DNA from: Nymphaea colorata
Lineage: Eukaryota > Streptophyta > Magnoliopsida > Nymphaeales > Nymphaeaceae
Assembly: GCF_008831285.2 (NCBI RefSeq)
Contig: NC_045145.1
Location: 14,152,040-14,216,039, forward strand
Length of the DNA stretch: 64,000 nt
Direction of reading: 5' to 3'
Numbering within the stretch: position 1 is the stretch's first letter; every line of letters begins with the position of its first letter. Under the pieces are notes generated by a model, which was given only the letters and a program-made list of their open reading frames with translations, ran no database searches and was not told the DNA's origin. The position numbers were made by a program, and so were the translations under genes. Below are positions 1-12,991 of this stretch, piece by piece.

Positions 1-2092
1 TTTTCGCGACTGATCAGTGGCTTAGTTTGCATAAGGGCGTGCTAGTCAACATCACGTACTGGAGAACACTAGCACCTTTTTTCTTTTTCTTTTTTTTCCT
101 TTCCCCTCTTTTTTTTCTTTTCTCTACCTTTTTTTTTTTTTACAATAAGTTAATCTCGCTAGCCTTTTATGTTTTTAGATAAGAATATAAGGGCTGGAGA
201 AAAGTTTTAAAAAATTATAAACTAATGACGCACGTCATGCAACATATGCTTTTGGAAATAATTGATGTTCACTTGTTTGGCACACTGTTGCTCTTCTTTT
301 TTCATGAAAGTTCGGTACCCATTAAATTAAATTACGGAGACCCTATCGAGATCGTGCATGGAAATAAGTTAAAATTTGGACCACCCTTTTCTGCCTTTTC
401 TCTTTCGTTATGCTATTCTAAGCTGCTGTGTAGAGAGGGCCTAACTTTATCGAGGGTGGTTTTCAAAAAACGTCTGCTTGGCTTGCTTCTCGCGTTTCAA
501 ATCTGCACTGGAGTACTTGTAATTTTAATTAGTGTTTAATTTTCCTTCGTCTGTGGAGCTTTCTTCTTCTTTTGGAGTTTTAGATATGCTTTTAATTACG
601 ATCTATATGATTGAAATGAATTCCGAATGCAGTCGTCGGAATTTAGATCGTTGACATTCCACCTTCCATGTCCGCTAGTTGGGTTATTTTTCACGGTCAG
701 GAGTAGAGCCAAGGGAGTCGGCAGGGGGCATTGGGTCCCCTCAATTTTTTTTTTTTTTAATTTACATGTAAATTGTTAAAAGTTTTCAGTTATCTGATAT
801 AAAAATTTTGAAAGTATAATTCAGCCCCCTTCATAAAAAAAATTAATTCTTAGCTTAGCTCCCCTCTTGAAGATAGTTACCAAAAGACCTCACATAATAA
901 TGGCTCAGGTTCTAATGCCCAAACATTTTGTTATTTTGCACCTTTAGAGCCCATTTGGTCCCACAGTTTTCCTTTTCCCCATCGACAAGAAAAAGTAAAA
1001 GATGGCAACACCCCAGATCAGATGAAGATCGATTCTTCGTTGCCGAGGAAAGTGTGAGTCGCACGATACACTTTTCTCACCAACCTATTTCGATCCTTGT
1101 TCCATTAAATGGTCGAAAACTTTAGTTTTTTTTGCGAGATTTTGTTTTAGGGGGCTTTTGATGGCCTTGAATTTTAATTACACCTCAAACTGAAATTGGA
1201 ACGGAGTTTCTAGTTTTAGGTTTCCTTTGTATTTGACAGCCTACAATTTTGATACCAAAAGGAATTAAAACTGTAGAATTGACAAATTGAAAACATCATC
1301 GCATGTGCCCCAAAGACGGATGGGAAAAAAATTTAAAATTCCAGAATCATAATTTCACCCCTCATTATAGAATCACAAATATTCTGGTTCTAGAATGAAG
1401 CTATAATTCTGTAACGAAAATTTTCTGTTTGATTTGATGACACAATTCTTATTTTATCGATAAATGAGAATTTTTATTTTAGAATTCCATGATTTCTGGC
1501 TGTTCAACAAGAAATGGTGGAAGAGAAGAGAATGACTCTTTTAAGAAATTGAAAAAAGATAATTAGCCAAACAGATACAGATGCAATGGTTTTCTCAAGC
1601 GATTCCCGAAACGAACTATGCATGCGAATCAGCCAATTTTTTACTAGGCATTCGAATATAAATTATTGGGGTTGCGTTTGTGCAAACTGAAAAGGGGGAG
1701 GCCCGATTTTAAATTTGAAAGAGTTGAGTGAAAAGTCAGATGAGCATTTGCTGCGATGTTGTGGGTTCTGATTCGCGACGGGGAGTCTGAAAACGAAATA
1801 TAAAAATCACCACGAAAACCTAATAATAACGCATTCCCTAGTTAAACTTGGGCGTTACATCATCAGCACATTTAGAGAGAGAGAGAGAGAGCCAGAGGGG
1901 CCTTTTAAGCCCCCATTAAATGCTAGAAAATCCACAGTTTCTGGAATTGGATTCCTGATCATCTTTTGGAGTTTCTGATCAGGCCGCTTCTTGCCCTCCT
2001 CAACACCACGGATTTCGGGCCCTGATGCTCTCAACCTTAGCTTCTAATTGATTCTCGTCTTTGTGATTTTCCTTTCATATGCAAGTACCGTT
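1..2092. other. intergenic region upstream of the PLATZ gene
   Basis: No coding exon is recognisable here. The stretch holds long T-rich and A-rich runs (about 80-140 and 750-770), a short GA microsatellite near 1876-1891, and an AT-rich segment at about 1140-1580 that looks like decayed transposon DNA. The last few hundred bases should contain the PLATZ promoter and 5' UTR, but I see no clear TATA box that would fix the start of transcription. Confidence 0.5.
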
Positions 2093-3196
2093 ATGGATGA
2101 GCTAAATGAAGAATGGGAAGAGAAAGAGCAGGGAAGAGAAAAAGCAGCAGAAAAAGAAGAGGAAGAAGAAGAAGAGGAAGAGGAAGAAGAAGCATCGTGG
2201 CCTCGATGGCTGAAGCCTCTCCTCCAAACGACCTTTTTCACCAACTGCAACTTCCACGGTGAGCCCAACAACATGTACTGCCTAGACTGCATGAATGGCG
2301 CTTTGTGCTCCTCTTGCCTCATCCCTCACAGAGACCATCATTTCATTCAGGTCTCTCTCCCTCTTTCTCTCTCTTTTTCTCTCTTTCCCTGCGAATGCAC
2401 CGCCTTGCCTAGGAAAGTGGGATGAGTTGGGATATTGCATTTTGGAGAACAATGCAATTTCCTTGAATATTAGTCCACTTTTTTTTATATAACTTGACAG
2501 AAATCGGGGACTCCCTCAATTGGAAAAGAGATGGCTTTCTGTGCATCATTCTGTTTCCTTTCTTCTTTTTGCTTTTTCTCTGCCTAATAAATGTAACAGA
2601 GTTGTCGGCTGATAGAAATTTAGAGTATAATTAACGACATTTAGGCCGTGAACAATGCAGATCAGACGGTCATCATATCACGATGTGATTAGGGTATCCG
2701 AGATCCAGAAGGTGCTGGACATCTCCGGGGTGCAGACCTACGTGATCAACGGCGCAAGGGTGGTGTTCTTGAACCAGAGGCCGCAGCTCCGGCCAGCCAA
2801 AGCCGTCAGCAACACCTGCAGGATCTGTGACAGGAGCCTTCTTGACTCCTCTTACTATTGCTCTCTTGGTTGCAAGGCAAGTCTCTCTCTCTCTCTCTCT
2901 CTCTCACCACATTAAACCCATGCCTCCTCCCACAATCTCTCACTTTTTTCACTACTTTTGCTTGAGCTTTCTTTGTGGGTTGTTGGAGGCACATTCTTAT
3001 ATTGGTTTTCCAATTGAAGATCACCGGCACTTCAGGCAGCCATCGACGAAAACAGTCACCACAGCGCCATTCGGAGACCGGGGATTCTTCGTCCGGCTGC
3101 CGGAAAGTTGAATCGGCAACGGTGCCGTCTTCGGATTCAAGGAGAGAGAAAAGAAGGAAAGGGACTCCTCATAGGGCGCCCATGGGATGTTGCTAA
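2093..3196 (+). CDS. PLATZ transcription factor (plant AT-rich sequence and zinc-binding protein), three exons
   Basis: Exons are 2093-2350, 2661-2876 and 3020-3196, all in phase 0, giving 216 residues. PLATZ proteins are plant-specific, zinc-dependent DNA-binding repressors of the nucleus that bind A/T-rich sequence. A 12-residue poly-Glu run (residues 22-33) precedes the domain. The first Cys/His cluster is C52, H55, C63, C66, C72, C75 and H79/H82. Exon 2 carries the conserved [22 protein letters not shown]-like core (quoted in part: [19 protein letters not shown]) and a second cluster C139, C142, C153, C157. The tail is short, with a basic RREKRRK nuclear-localisation-like patch at 199-205. 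The start is the first ATG, which opens the acidic leader. The second intron's donor reads AAG|GCAAGT, so it looks like a GC-AG intron, and a CT microsatellite follows at once. Length is normal for the family. Family call sure; the exact subfamily is not. Confidence 0.9.
2881..2905 (+). repeat. CT microsatellite in PLATZ intron 2
   Basis: A run of about twelve CT units starts four bases after the presumed GC donor of the second intron. It makes the 5' end of this 143-bp intron strongly pyrimidine-rich. Confidence 0.85.
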
Positions 3197-6100
3197 TGCA
3201 TATGGAGTGAGAGAGAAAGCGAAAGATGGAGAGAGAGATGTATGTCTAAAACTGTATCGTAAAGAAAAAATAGTGGAATAAGCAACCAAAAGATAAGTGG
3301 GTTTGTAGATTCTAATTGTAAATCTCCAGCACAAAAAAGAGACGTGGGATTGAGAATTATATAAACAATGCAAAGGATTAATTATGGTGGCGTAGTTCCG
3401 CTTTCTGATATTTAATCTTTCCTCAAAGTGTGATTAATTCAGCATCATCTTGTTCGCATGCTTCCAACTCTCGCACGCACTGAGAATGAATGGGGAGGAG
3501 CAGAAGCACGTGCATGCATGTGGGTGGACCATTGTTGTTGAAGGCATTCTCCTTTTTGCTCTGCTTTTCATTTCATAATCTCTCCCTTTCTTCTTTCTCC
3601 TTCACCTTTTTCTTTGGTTATTGTCATCGTTATCTCGTTAATCAACGGACTATATAAAAAGCACAGTGTATGCCTTTCTCTTCACTTAAAGGTTAGGCGG
3701 CTTTAGATCCCTTGAACCCTTCCCAGTTTAAGACGAAATGTTAAGAACTGAACACCTGCAGTATAACTCTCTTGCAGTAAAATTAAGCCAATTAAAGCAT
3801 TAAAAGGAAGAGGAATTCTTGCAGAAGATAATAGAGCGGCTTTTCGCAACTAAGAATTAAAAGATAAAAGGTTTAATGGGCTCGGGCCATGATCTGAATT
3901 TTGTTTGCGCCCACAAAGAAAAACCAAAACTCGGACAGAAAAAATGTATACCAACATTGCTTTTTTTTTTTTTTATAAAAAAAAATAAATAAATTGCGTG
4001 CAAATGCTGAAAACGTCAGATATTAAGTAATTTGAAAGACAATCTTCCTTCAATAAAATATAGAGCTCGCTTTTGCAGGCTTGGCTTCCAATTAGGGCGT
4101 CAAACCGATCGGTTCGAGTTTGGGACAGCAACAATGGATTAGATGCCGGACGGAGTGGAATCTGATGCACCGGAATTGATCAAAATACTAAAACCAGATC
4201 CGACCACTTGCAACCCTAATTCCATTAAACACTTATCTAAGGCATTGTTGTTGAGAAGAGGAATGAAGATGGAGATAAGCAGCTAGTTATCACATTTAAC
4301 TCGTTGGTCCCGCAGGTCCTTGCGGCCAATTGGACTTAAAGTTCTCTTTGATGGCAACACTGCATAATGGAGGATGGAGGAGCAAGCAGGTGGGCTCTAG
4401 CTTGACGTTTCCTGCTTATACTTTATAATGATATGTTGTTCTCTCTCTCTCTCTCTCTCTCGTAATTTATATATTTGTGTGTTTTTGTGTAATATTTCTA
4501 AATTGAGGTAGTCGAAGTTTGGTGGAAGGGAAAAGCAAAGCTTGCCAACTTCAGTTTGCTGCACATGATCTTCTTTCTAGGTTTAGGGTTGCACAATTTG
4601 CCAGCAACCCATGTGCACCATTCAGCTTATGGTCAACCCTCTGTCTCTCTCTCTCAGATTTCTTCAATATTGCATGATCTTGGCAGCCATGCATCATACT
4701 TGTTTGATTCCTGTGAATATGTGATGTTAATGATGGAATGGGCTACAGCATGGGCTTGTGTGGTAGGTCGATAAACCTGCAAATAGCTCAGAACTAGAAG
4801 CTATTACTTACTCTGCAGCTTAGCTTTTATACCGTCCCGATTCTGCAAAATCTTCACACCAAAGGGGACCAGCGTTAGGTGCAGGTCCCTGTGCTCCACA
4901 TAATATAATATGCACTGTTTTGGAGAGCAGAGTTTCGAACGAATTTATCATCGTATAGAATGTTTAGTGAATCAATGCAAAAACTCCAGAATCTCTACTT
5001 GGAATTTTATAAATATCCTCTGGGGCTGTTTACCATAATTCGATTTCATTGCCGAAGAATACTATTTCTGTCTACCATACCTAGTTTGTTCACTTGATCA
5101 AAATTCATACAGTAGATCCGGTGTTCTCGAGTCCATAGATGGTAGATTGAGAACCATACACTTAGTTTTAACCTTATGACTAAACAATACATGCAGCTTC
5201 TTCTTACCATCTTACTCTTTTTACAAATATTTACCAATTGCCGCTCCCAACTCCTTTTTATGTGTAAAACTCTAAAAGCTACTGAGAAGACATTTAATGT
5301 TCACAATTCGTTGGCTTTTGAGCCGAGAAGCACCTCTCCCTCCATCAAAAGTATTCAAATCCCTTAACACGCAAGAATTCATGAGTGAAGCGGATGGGTC
5401 AATTTTGAGTATCGTGTAGTTCCACTAAGCATATTATTATAATTATAATTGCTATTGTTATTCTTATAAAAAATATTGGTTGAGATGAAAGCGCATGCTT
5501 CCCATTGAACTTTTGAGCTGGACTACAGCATCTAAGTCAGATGGGTGAGGGTCTCTTGGCAGTTGGTCGAAAAGGACCGGACCATGGTAGTTAACTTAAC
5601 TTGCTGCGCTGTCCGGGCTCCCCCAATTCTACCTGTGTCCCTTCCTCAAGTCTGTCGGAGAGGACATATGGTACTTGTAAGCTATAGAAATGTAAAAAAT
5701 CTTAATTGTAAAATGTTTGATATACAAACTCATGCTAAGTATGCTAGAAATATATAAATTTATAATTAATTACAGAAAACTGATTACCTGTTTGAAAAGT
5801 TCGCTGGAACATGGTATACTTTTTATATCTAACAGGTGAAGCAAATAACACTTAAATGTGAACGATCCAATAGTTATTGGCCTTTTTGCTGATAAAAGTA
5901 CTGATCAGGTGACATAGGCCACAATTCGCAGCACATATTGACTTTGTCAACAATTTGGCCTAATAAATTGGGCAGCCAGAGCTGAAAAGTTCGCCGGTGA
6001 AGTCGTAAAAGACAAAGATATTGGGAATAATTTCTTGACAAGGTTCAAGTCAGAAAAGAAACCTTGCTTTTTTTTTTTTTTGTCAAGAAAATGGATTTTC

Positions 6101-7136
6101 CTGAAAATTAAAGTACGCAGGATGCATGAAGAAATTAACTAGGATGTGGTAGACCAAAGTATGCTTTGGCAGCACTTTTAATTTAAGGAAAAGTACGTAA
6201 ATTAAGAATTGATTCTAAAAAAAATCAACAGACAAAGAAATATATTATTATATGCACATGTAAAGTATATTAAGGAAAATAAATTTCAAACTGCCTTACA
6301 TGAATTATGTCGAAATGTCTCAATGACGATCTTTCCTCATGAGCTGGTTGCTTTCTCGCTGCTGAACATTCGAAATCGATTACACATAAAATAGTTACAA
6401 GAATCTAATAATGGAAAATAAAATTATTTCAAACCAAGAATGCTACACCCAAAAGGGTCTGTTGTTGCTGCCATGAAGAAAATTCAGGCGCAGGTTTTCT
6501 TTTGAACTTACCAAAAAAGAATAGATTTAACAAACTAATTATCAATCTGTCCGTGTGCTATATGTAGACCATTGGTAGGCAAAAAATGATCATTATACTT
6601 TCTCATAAACATATTTGCTTCCATCATGATTAAAAGTAAAAGTAGTATCAACTCAACTAGTTAATATTGCCTCTGAAACAAAGTACGAAAACATTGTTAT
6701 TTAACAAAGTTTGTGAATCACAAGAGGACGATGAAAGCATTGGAATCCCACTTATTAAAGCGCCCAATCAAGTGCGAAATGCGGCCCCCATACGGAAAGA
6801 TGAAATAGTGACCTGATAGAGTACTCCCACTAATAGTTCTCCAAGGTTTTTTATTCAAAAAAATAAATAAATGGTAGTCCAAGGTGCGTATATATAGCGT
6901 CGCCTGCCATGCAAGGCAGAATATTGAAAGCATTAGTTCACCTGTTTCCTGAAAAAAGAAAAGACCAATAGACTTTTTTTTTTTTTTTAAATTTAGTACA
7001 TAAGAATTCAAAACTGTTTCCGTTTCTGTGCATGCATGTTTTTGTGTATGCACGTGGTTGTGTTTCTGCATGCTTGAGAGAATTGCATGTGTTTGTTTTT
7101 TGGAATTCAATAACATCCTTTTGCTCGGTTTCTTAT

Positions 7137-7522
7137 GGCATGAAGGGTGCCTAGAATCAAGTGTAATGCGCATACTGCCATGCACAAATAATATTATTTC
7201 ACGCTTGTTTGGATGGGCGTTGCCTAGAATTTCTAAGTTGAAGGAAGCCTAGGATTAAGTACTTGTGTGCTTTATGTGTGAGTGTCTGCATGTGTTAGAG
7301 AGAGAGAGAGCGATTTGTTGCTCTGTTATACTCTTCAGCGTGTACATGCAACTCAAGTTGCTTACTCCTTGGATGATTCACTTTAAAGGCATGCAGGGAG
7401 GCATGGTGCTAATGCATAGAACCAAGTGAAGTGCACAAATTTCCGCAGATATATATTTTATACTTGGCCAGGAGGGTGGCCTGAGATCTCTATGTTAAAA
7501 GGAAGTCTAGGATTAAATGTTA
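7137..7522. repeat. diverged direct repeat, two copies
   Basis: Copy 1 is about 7137-7262 and copy 2 about 7388-7522. Both share, in order, a GGCATG-AGGG start, an AGAA(T/C)CAAGTG block, a TGCACAAAT block, a T(T/A)GG..GGG(T/C)G block and a final AAGGAAG(C/T)CTAGGATTAA block. There are many substitutions and small indels. It is probably an old tandem duplication or a transposon relic; I do not recognise a family. Confidence 0.6.
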
Positions 7523-8579
7523 CTCGGGGTTGTGTGTCATTTACCATGTGGCCAAAGTAACAGTTTCATGTGAGACCCAAGAGTTGTACATTGAAGAACT
7601 ACACAGCAAGCATCGTCACAAATATTGTTTACAGGTTTTAAAAGCAGGGATGCTTTTCTTAAGTGCAATACGGTAATAAAAATGAAATGCAGTAATAAGA
7701 AATAAAGAAAAATAAAACATGGAAAAGGAACATGTTCTTTATGTGTCTTTTATATTTTTAAAAAAAGAAGGACCCTTTTTTAAAAGGGTTTTATGTGACA
7801 ATAGAGTAAGCACTCATCAAAGTGCACAAATTTCCCTTTTCCCTTTTCCTCTTTGCTTGTTGGGTTAGGCCAACGCCCACCACTTCACTCCCTTGCCGCT
7901 AGCTTCATATAGTTGCGCGTAAGCAAGCAAAGTTGTTGGCCTTTTGCTAACCACATTTGATTGTTAATTCGAACAATTAAAACAGGAAAAAAAAAAATCA
8001 TCCCATCCTGAGGAGAAAACATATATCGAAACTTCCTTCTGTACCAAATGTGACAGTCAAATTCGTATAATATGCAGCGTAAGGAGACAAACTGATCCGT
8101 CAGGTAAGTACACCTCAAAAAACCATCAAACGCTGTCCACTTAAGATTAGGTAAGCCTTTCAGACTATTTGTGCGTTGATCTAAAAAAGAATTAACAAGA
8201 GCCTCTGTTGTTTTAAGTCTGGGCATCTGGCTGGCCCGGGCCCGGCAAGCAAGGCTCAATAAAGTTGGGTTTGGGTTGGCCCAAAGCTTTTGTCGGGGGC
8301 CCAAGCCCGGCCCACTTAGTTATCTAGTCAGACCTGACCATCAACTTTATACATGTCGGGTACCCGGTTTGATATCCACTTATATTTGAAACCCTTAACA
8401 TCTGTATTTTAATATCTTAAAAATCCTTAACAAGGTGCTGAGAGTTTTTAAGAGTGTTATCAACGACATATGAAGAGTTTCTAAGGATGCCATCAGCGAC
8501 ACGTGAAAAGTATCTAATGGAGTCATCGGAGATGCACCAAAAGCTTTTAAGTAAGCCAATTGCTAGAGTCATATGCCAA

Positions 8580-8582
<3 letters not shown>

Positions 8583-8640
<58 letters not shown>
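8583..8640. repeat. (AT)25 followed by (GT)4 microsatellite
   Basis: An uninterrupted AT dinucleotide run at 8583-8632 passes directly into GT at 8633-8640. Open frames across it encode only Ile/Tyr repeats and are artefacts. Confidence 0.95.
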
Positions 8641-8845
8641 TTTTCTTTTTTCTTCATTATGTATGCAAGTTGCCCTGAGAAGCGTTGTCATATTCACAAT
8701 TAATTGGTATTTCTATTTTCGATGTTTGTTTAGCGATTCCAATAGTTTGGTATGTTTTTTTCTTTTTTAGTTTGAAGTTGTTTTTAAGTGTGATTAGTTT
8801 ATTTTTTTAGAGGTGATTTAGAATTTTATCTAACAAATTTTTCTA

Positions 8846-9150
8846 TGTTTATCAAACACTTGAAATATTTTGTTGAAATGTTTTCTGGACTTACCAAACA
8901 CAATCAGAATCGGTGGAAAAAAAATTTCATTCTACCATATTCCAGAAATGTTTTTCATGTTCTGGGTGCATCAAACACCACATTTTGTCATGTTTATCAA
9001 ACACTTGAAATATTGCAGACATATTTTCTGGACTTACAATAGGCGACCTCAATCGGTGGAAAAAAGTGTCCTTCCACCTTATTCCAGAAATTTTTTCCAT
9101 GATAAAAAATCCGTGGACTTCTTTTTGGGTGAGTCAAACGCATCCTTAGT
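8846..9150. repeat. direct repeat, period about 145 bp, two copies
   Basis: Copy 1 is 8846-8990 and copy 2 is 8991 to about 9150. Both begin TGTTTATCAAACACTTGAAA. They then share a TTTTCTGGACTTAC block, an AATCGGTGGAAAAAA block, an (A/T)TTCCAGAAAT block and a TGGGTG(C/A)(A/G)TCAAAC block. The copies abut, so this is a tandem duplication with later divergence. No coding content is seen. Confidence 0.8.
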
Positions 9151-12100
9151 GATTAATGTAGACCATTTGTGGAGATGGCAGACTGGATAAAAATGTCGGT
9201 CAGCTAAACGCCATCAATGAAATGTGAAATATTGCTTAGAGGCATGCATCATAAGTAGCAGCATGTTATTCAATTTACAAGGGCAAGTTTGTAGCGCTTA
9301 GGAGGAAAATGCACAAATTTGACAGGGTTTCCAGGTCTTCGACCTCAAACTGAATATTCATGAACAAACATGAGTTTCAATTATTCTTTTTAGTATGGAT
9401 GCTTTGAGGAGTGTCGCATAGCTGCTTGAACTGATGAACCGACGAAAGTTCGATTTTGTAAGTGGTGTTTTTCTAAACTCAAATCAAACCATAGATGTGC
9501 GAATCACCACGGAAAAAATCAATGTGTTTTAAGCTTGAGAAGAAACCCCTTCCTGCGCAGTTGGTTTGAAGTTTGAACAAGTTTCATAGACAATAGGGAA
9601 AATGTTCTGATTGCTTTCATAGCTGGTCTGCCGAAAAAGAGAAGGCTGCACCGTCCATGCATGAGCCTCTCAAAAATTGTTCCAAATCTCTGAATAACTT
9701 CTTTAGGTTTTAACTTACGCACATGCGGTACAGATTTTCTGGACTTTTTGTCGGACTTGAGGACCAAACTGCAAATCCTGTACTTTTTAATCCACTCGAA
9801 ACAAATGCTCCTGTAATTAAACTTTCTCCGAAAGAGTTGAAAGTCACCACAGCAGATGAAGACGCTGTATTTAAGAGCTTTACACGGAGAGCCTTGTCAT
9901 CTTATGAAGAAAAGAAAGAAAAACGAAACTGTACGTGATGGTGGTGGAGCCGTGGAGGTGAAAGAGACGGGCATCATCCCTCACCTCACCTTTCAGTTTG
10001 TCCTTTTCCTGTATATGAACAAAATTTTCATGTTGCAAGAGAAGGGAGAGAAAAGAAACGGATCGAAGACAGGAAGGAAAAGAAACAAGAAGTGACATGG
10101 GGTGTTGAAGTCTGTGGGTGCTTGCCCACAGTTTCTCTTTTCAGTTGATGAGCAGAAATAAACATGAGCTAGTTGCAGCAGCACTTGCATGAAACAAGCA
10201 CCTCAGTTCGGCCTTCCATGTTGATTGGTGGACAGGGATTGAGCAGCTTCGTTCATGGATGAAAAATTCATTTGGGAAATGGCCCAAACTTAGAGGCTGT
10301 TCAGCTACAGTCCTAAAGAATGTTACTGTTGCCAGACGGAGTCCTATCTACCATCTTGATCTAGGCGCTACATCAAGGGGTCGTTGGGCAATGTTACTGT
10401 TTCCTGAAAATTTTAAGAATCTGCTCTAATTTTTAAGTGCAAAGTTAATATGACAGTGTTCTATATATTTGTGTCAATTTTAGGGCACATATATGAATCC
10501 TGTTGTTGCTAAATGGGTACTAAATGCACTTGAATATGTTCATGTTTCCAAAGAATTCTTTTAAGAGTACCCGCATGTTATTTTCTTTTAAATTCAAGGG
10601 GCCCAGGCTGGGTCTCACCTTCACCTTCACCTTCACCTTGCCGAAAGGCCCAATAGGTATTCGACTCCCATAATCCATCCACTCTTTGATTGGAAGCTTA
10701 CATGGGGCTCCATTCTTTAATTTTTTCCATACCACTTGCGCTCCCAAATTGATATTTTTTATATTAACAAAAACAATTTTTTTCATAGTATTTTGTTAAT
10801 ACATCAGCTGATATGAAGTTGAATCATTCCCCCACATTGCTGATATATTGACAGGGACATTTCATATTCCTTTTGCATCAATATTGATAGGGTTGGTGAA
10901 CACAACAGCAAGTTGAATCGTTATCAACAAGTGGTGTCAAGTTGATAACTCTGAATCAAGCCTCAAACAGTGGAAACACTTGGTTGTTAGAACTCAACTT
11001 CAACCCAAAAATCATAATCAAGTCTTCTGCCCCAAATGTGTTTATTCATTTCCCGGTTCTACAAAAGGAGGAGAAAGAAAAGAAAAAGGTAATTCAAGTA
11101 ATAAAACGAAAGAAATTTAAACTTGAGCATGCATTTTTCTTGTTATCTTATTCAAAAGAGCGTGCTAATTTTGTGAAATTTTCTTAAAACGCATTCAATT
11201 TAATCAACATCAATTGCTCTTCCGAACGCCTTGGTTTCATTTTTTCAAAGTCGACTATGGATTTGCCCATGTTAATATGAGATACTCGTACCCAAGATTT
11301 CAAGCCAAAAGCACTGGGATCCAAAATTGATGTACGCCAAGAAATTTTTTTAGATTCTTCCTTTTATGGTTCTTGTTTACCAAAAACAGCCTCGGCTAGA
11401 GGTTAGGCCTCCCACCTTCATTAAGAAAATATTATCTTCTTATGGTTCTGGTTTCATTTGTTATCTTAATTATATGCAGGCTACTATCCATCAGACTGTC
11501 TTCCATGTTAGGGGCAACAAGGTTAGGTGCATGTTCGTCTTTTAGCTTTTAAATTAATTGCTTCAGAGATCAAACGGTGACAGCAACTTAAGAAGTTATA
11601 CATTGAAAACTTCAGGGTTGCGCCCTTTTGCGATTACACCATCATTCCCCCAAGCCTTGCCCTTTGCATTTATTTATAAACCTATTATGTGGAGTTGGCA
11701 TATCACCGACACTCAAGTTTTTTAGTTCATATATATGCCTTATTGTCAGCAACTGCGACTTACGACATGTATGCCGATGTTGTAAATTTCGGTATCTGCT
11801 TCGTGTAAGAAATGGAAAAGACCAATGTGTATTGCCGATACGCATCAAACCTTTTTTTTTTAAATAATAATAATAATAATAATAACCGGCCTGTATCGGC
11901 CAATTTCTGGCTCCTTATTGAATCAGGCGAACGATATATTCAAAGCCATTGATTTCCTACAACTTCGAGCCTTAAACTTTGTGTTGTCTAATAGTTCCTT
12001 TTTAAGATGAAAATACTAAAACTCGAAGTTTAACATTTTACAGTCTTTTCGGTTGACAATCAATCTGCGTACTCCAATTTGCTTCTCCTGGTTTCTTCAT

Positions 12101-12991
12101 TGAGAACAAATATAAAATCAGAGTGTCAAAATGGAAAACGTTTAACAAAGTCTAAATGAAATTGCACAGGTCATCGAAAGTGAAGGTGATTAGGTGCATA
12201 GGGCGACAGATTAGATAAGTCTTAATTGCTGTTACACCAAGATTACAGAGACGGGGCGGTAGCTTTCAGTCCCCACAATTCCTCAATCACAACAGGACAG
12301 GATGAGCACCAGGTCAATTCGTTCGTTTTTTCTTTCCTTGAAATGATCAACGGGAGGGAGGGGGATCACGAATCTGCCATTTTCGTAAAATTGAAGTAAG
12401 CCCGAATGTACAAGATATGCTTCCGTTACGTAGGACTCCGTTTCCCAAGAAGGCCAGGTCTCTGCAAGGCAGACGCACTGATCACTGATCAGCGTGCAGA
12501 CAAAGATTGGCATTTACGCAGAAAGAACGGCGTCAATTTATGATGCTCAATTTAGGGAGAGAGCGAGAGAATTGGATTTCAAGTGGGAGAAAAGTAGGTG
12601 AAATTTGTCAGTGAGATGAGCGAGGCAGAAAACTGCACAAAATAATGCCTTACATGATCGAGAGGGAGAGAGGGAGAAAGCCGATCTCCTGCCAGAGAAG
12701 AACTCTGTGACATTTTTCAGGAAAGTGAAAACAGGAGATGCGTAGAAAGAATAAGATTGTGATGAGAGAGAGAGAGAGAGGGGTAAGGCTATGTGTGTAA
12801 GAAGGCGCTTTCTTGGAGTGTCATGCACGCCAGATGTTGATTCCCGTTCCTTGCGGCACGTCCTCACCCACCCCTCCGTTTCCCCTTAAACGGCACGGGA
12901 AGCTCTTTGTGAGTTCGGTTGGGATCCGACTTTGAGTACCCTCCATCCCCACCTCCACCCTTTCCCTCTGAACAGGTTGGGGTTGCAAGAG

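Larger units (their letters stand above)
3197..12991. other. intergenic region with repeat relics
   Basis: No supported gene lies between the PLATZ stop and the next start codon. Visible content: CT runs near 4440-4461, a diverged direct repeat at 7137-7522, a G/C-rich inverted-repeat-like segment near 8230-8315, an (AT)n/(GT)n tract at 8583-8640, a 145-bp direct repeat from 8846, a (TTCACC)n run near 10617-10637 and an ATA/AAT run at 11865-11883. The open frames in this span are short, have no family motif and do not join across splice sites. The last 400 bases are GA-rich and probably hold the promoter and 5' UTR of the next gene. Confidence 0.5.

Noticed and set aside
2044-2322. minus-strand frame with a poly-Ser run
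   Set aside because: It is the antisense shadow of the PLATZ poly-Glu exon.
3486-3512. possible miR164-like string ending GCACGTGCA
   Set aside because: The 3' ten bases match but the rest does not align without gaps, and no star arm was found.
4871-4892. miR168-like string GGTGCAGGTC
   Set aside because: Only about ten bases match and no complementary arm that would fold into a precursor is seen nearby.
8228-8315. G/C-rich stretch with GGGCCCGGGCC-like inverted repeats as a possible terminator or RNA gene
   Set aside because: It resembles dispersed GGCCCGGCCC-type repeat DNA common in plant genomes; no RNA gene structure is visible.
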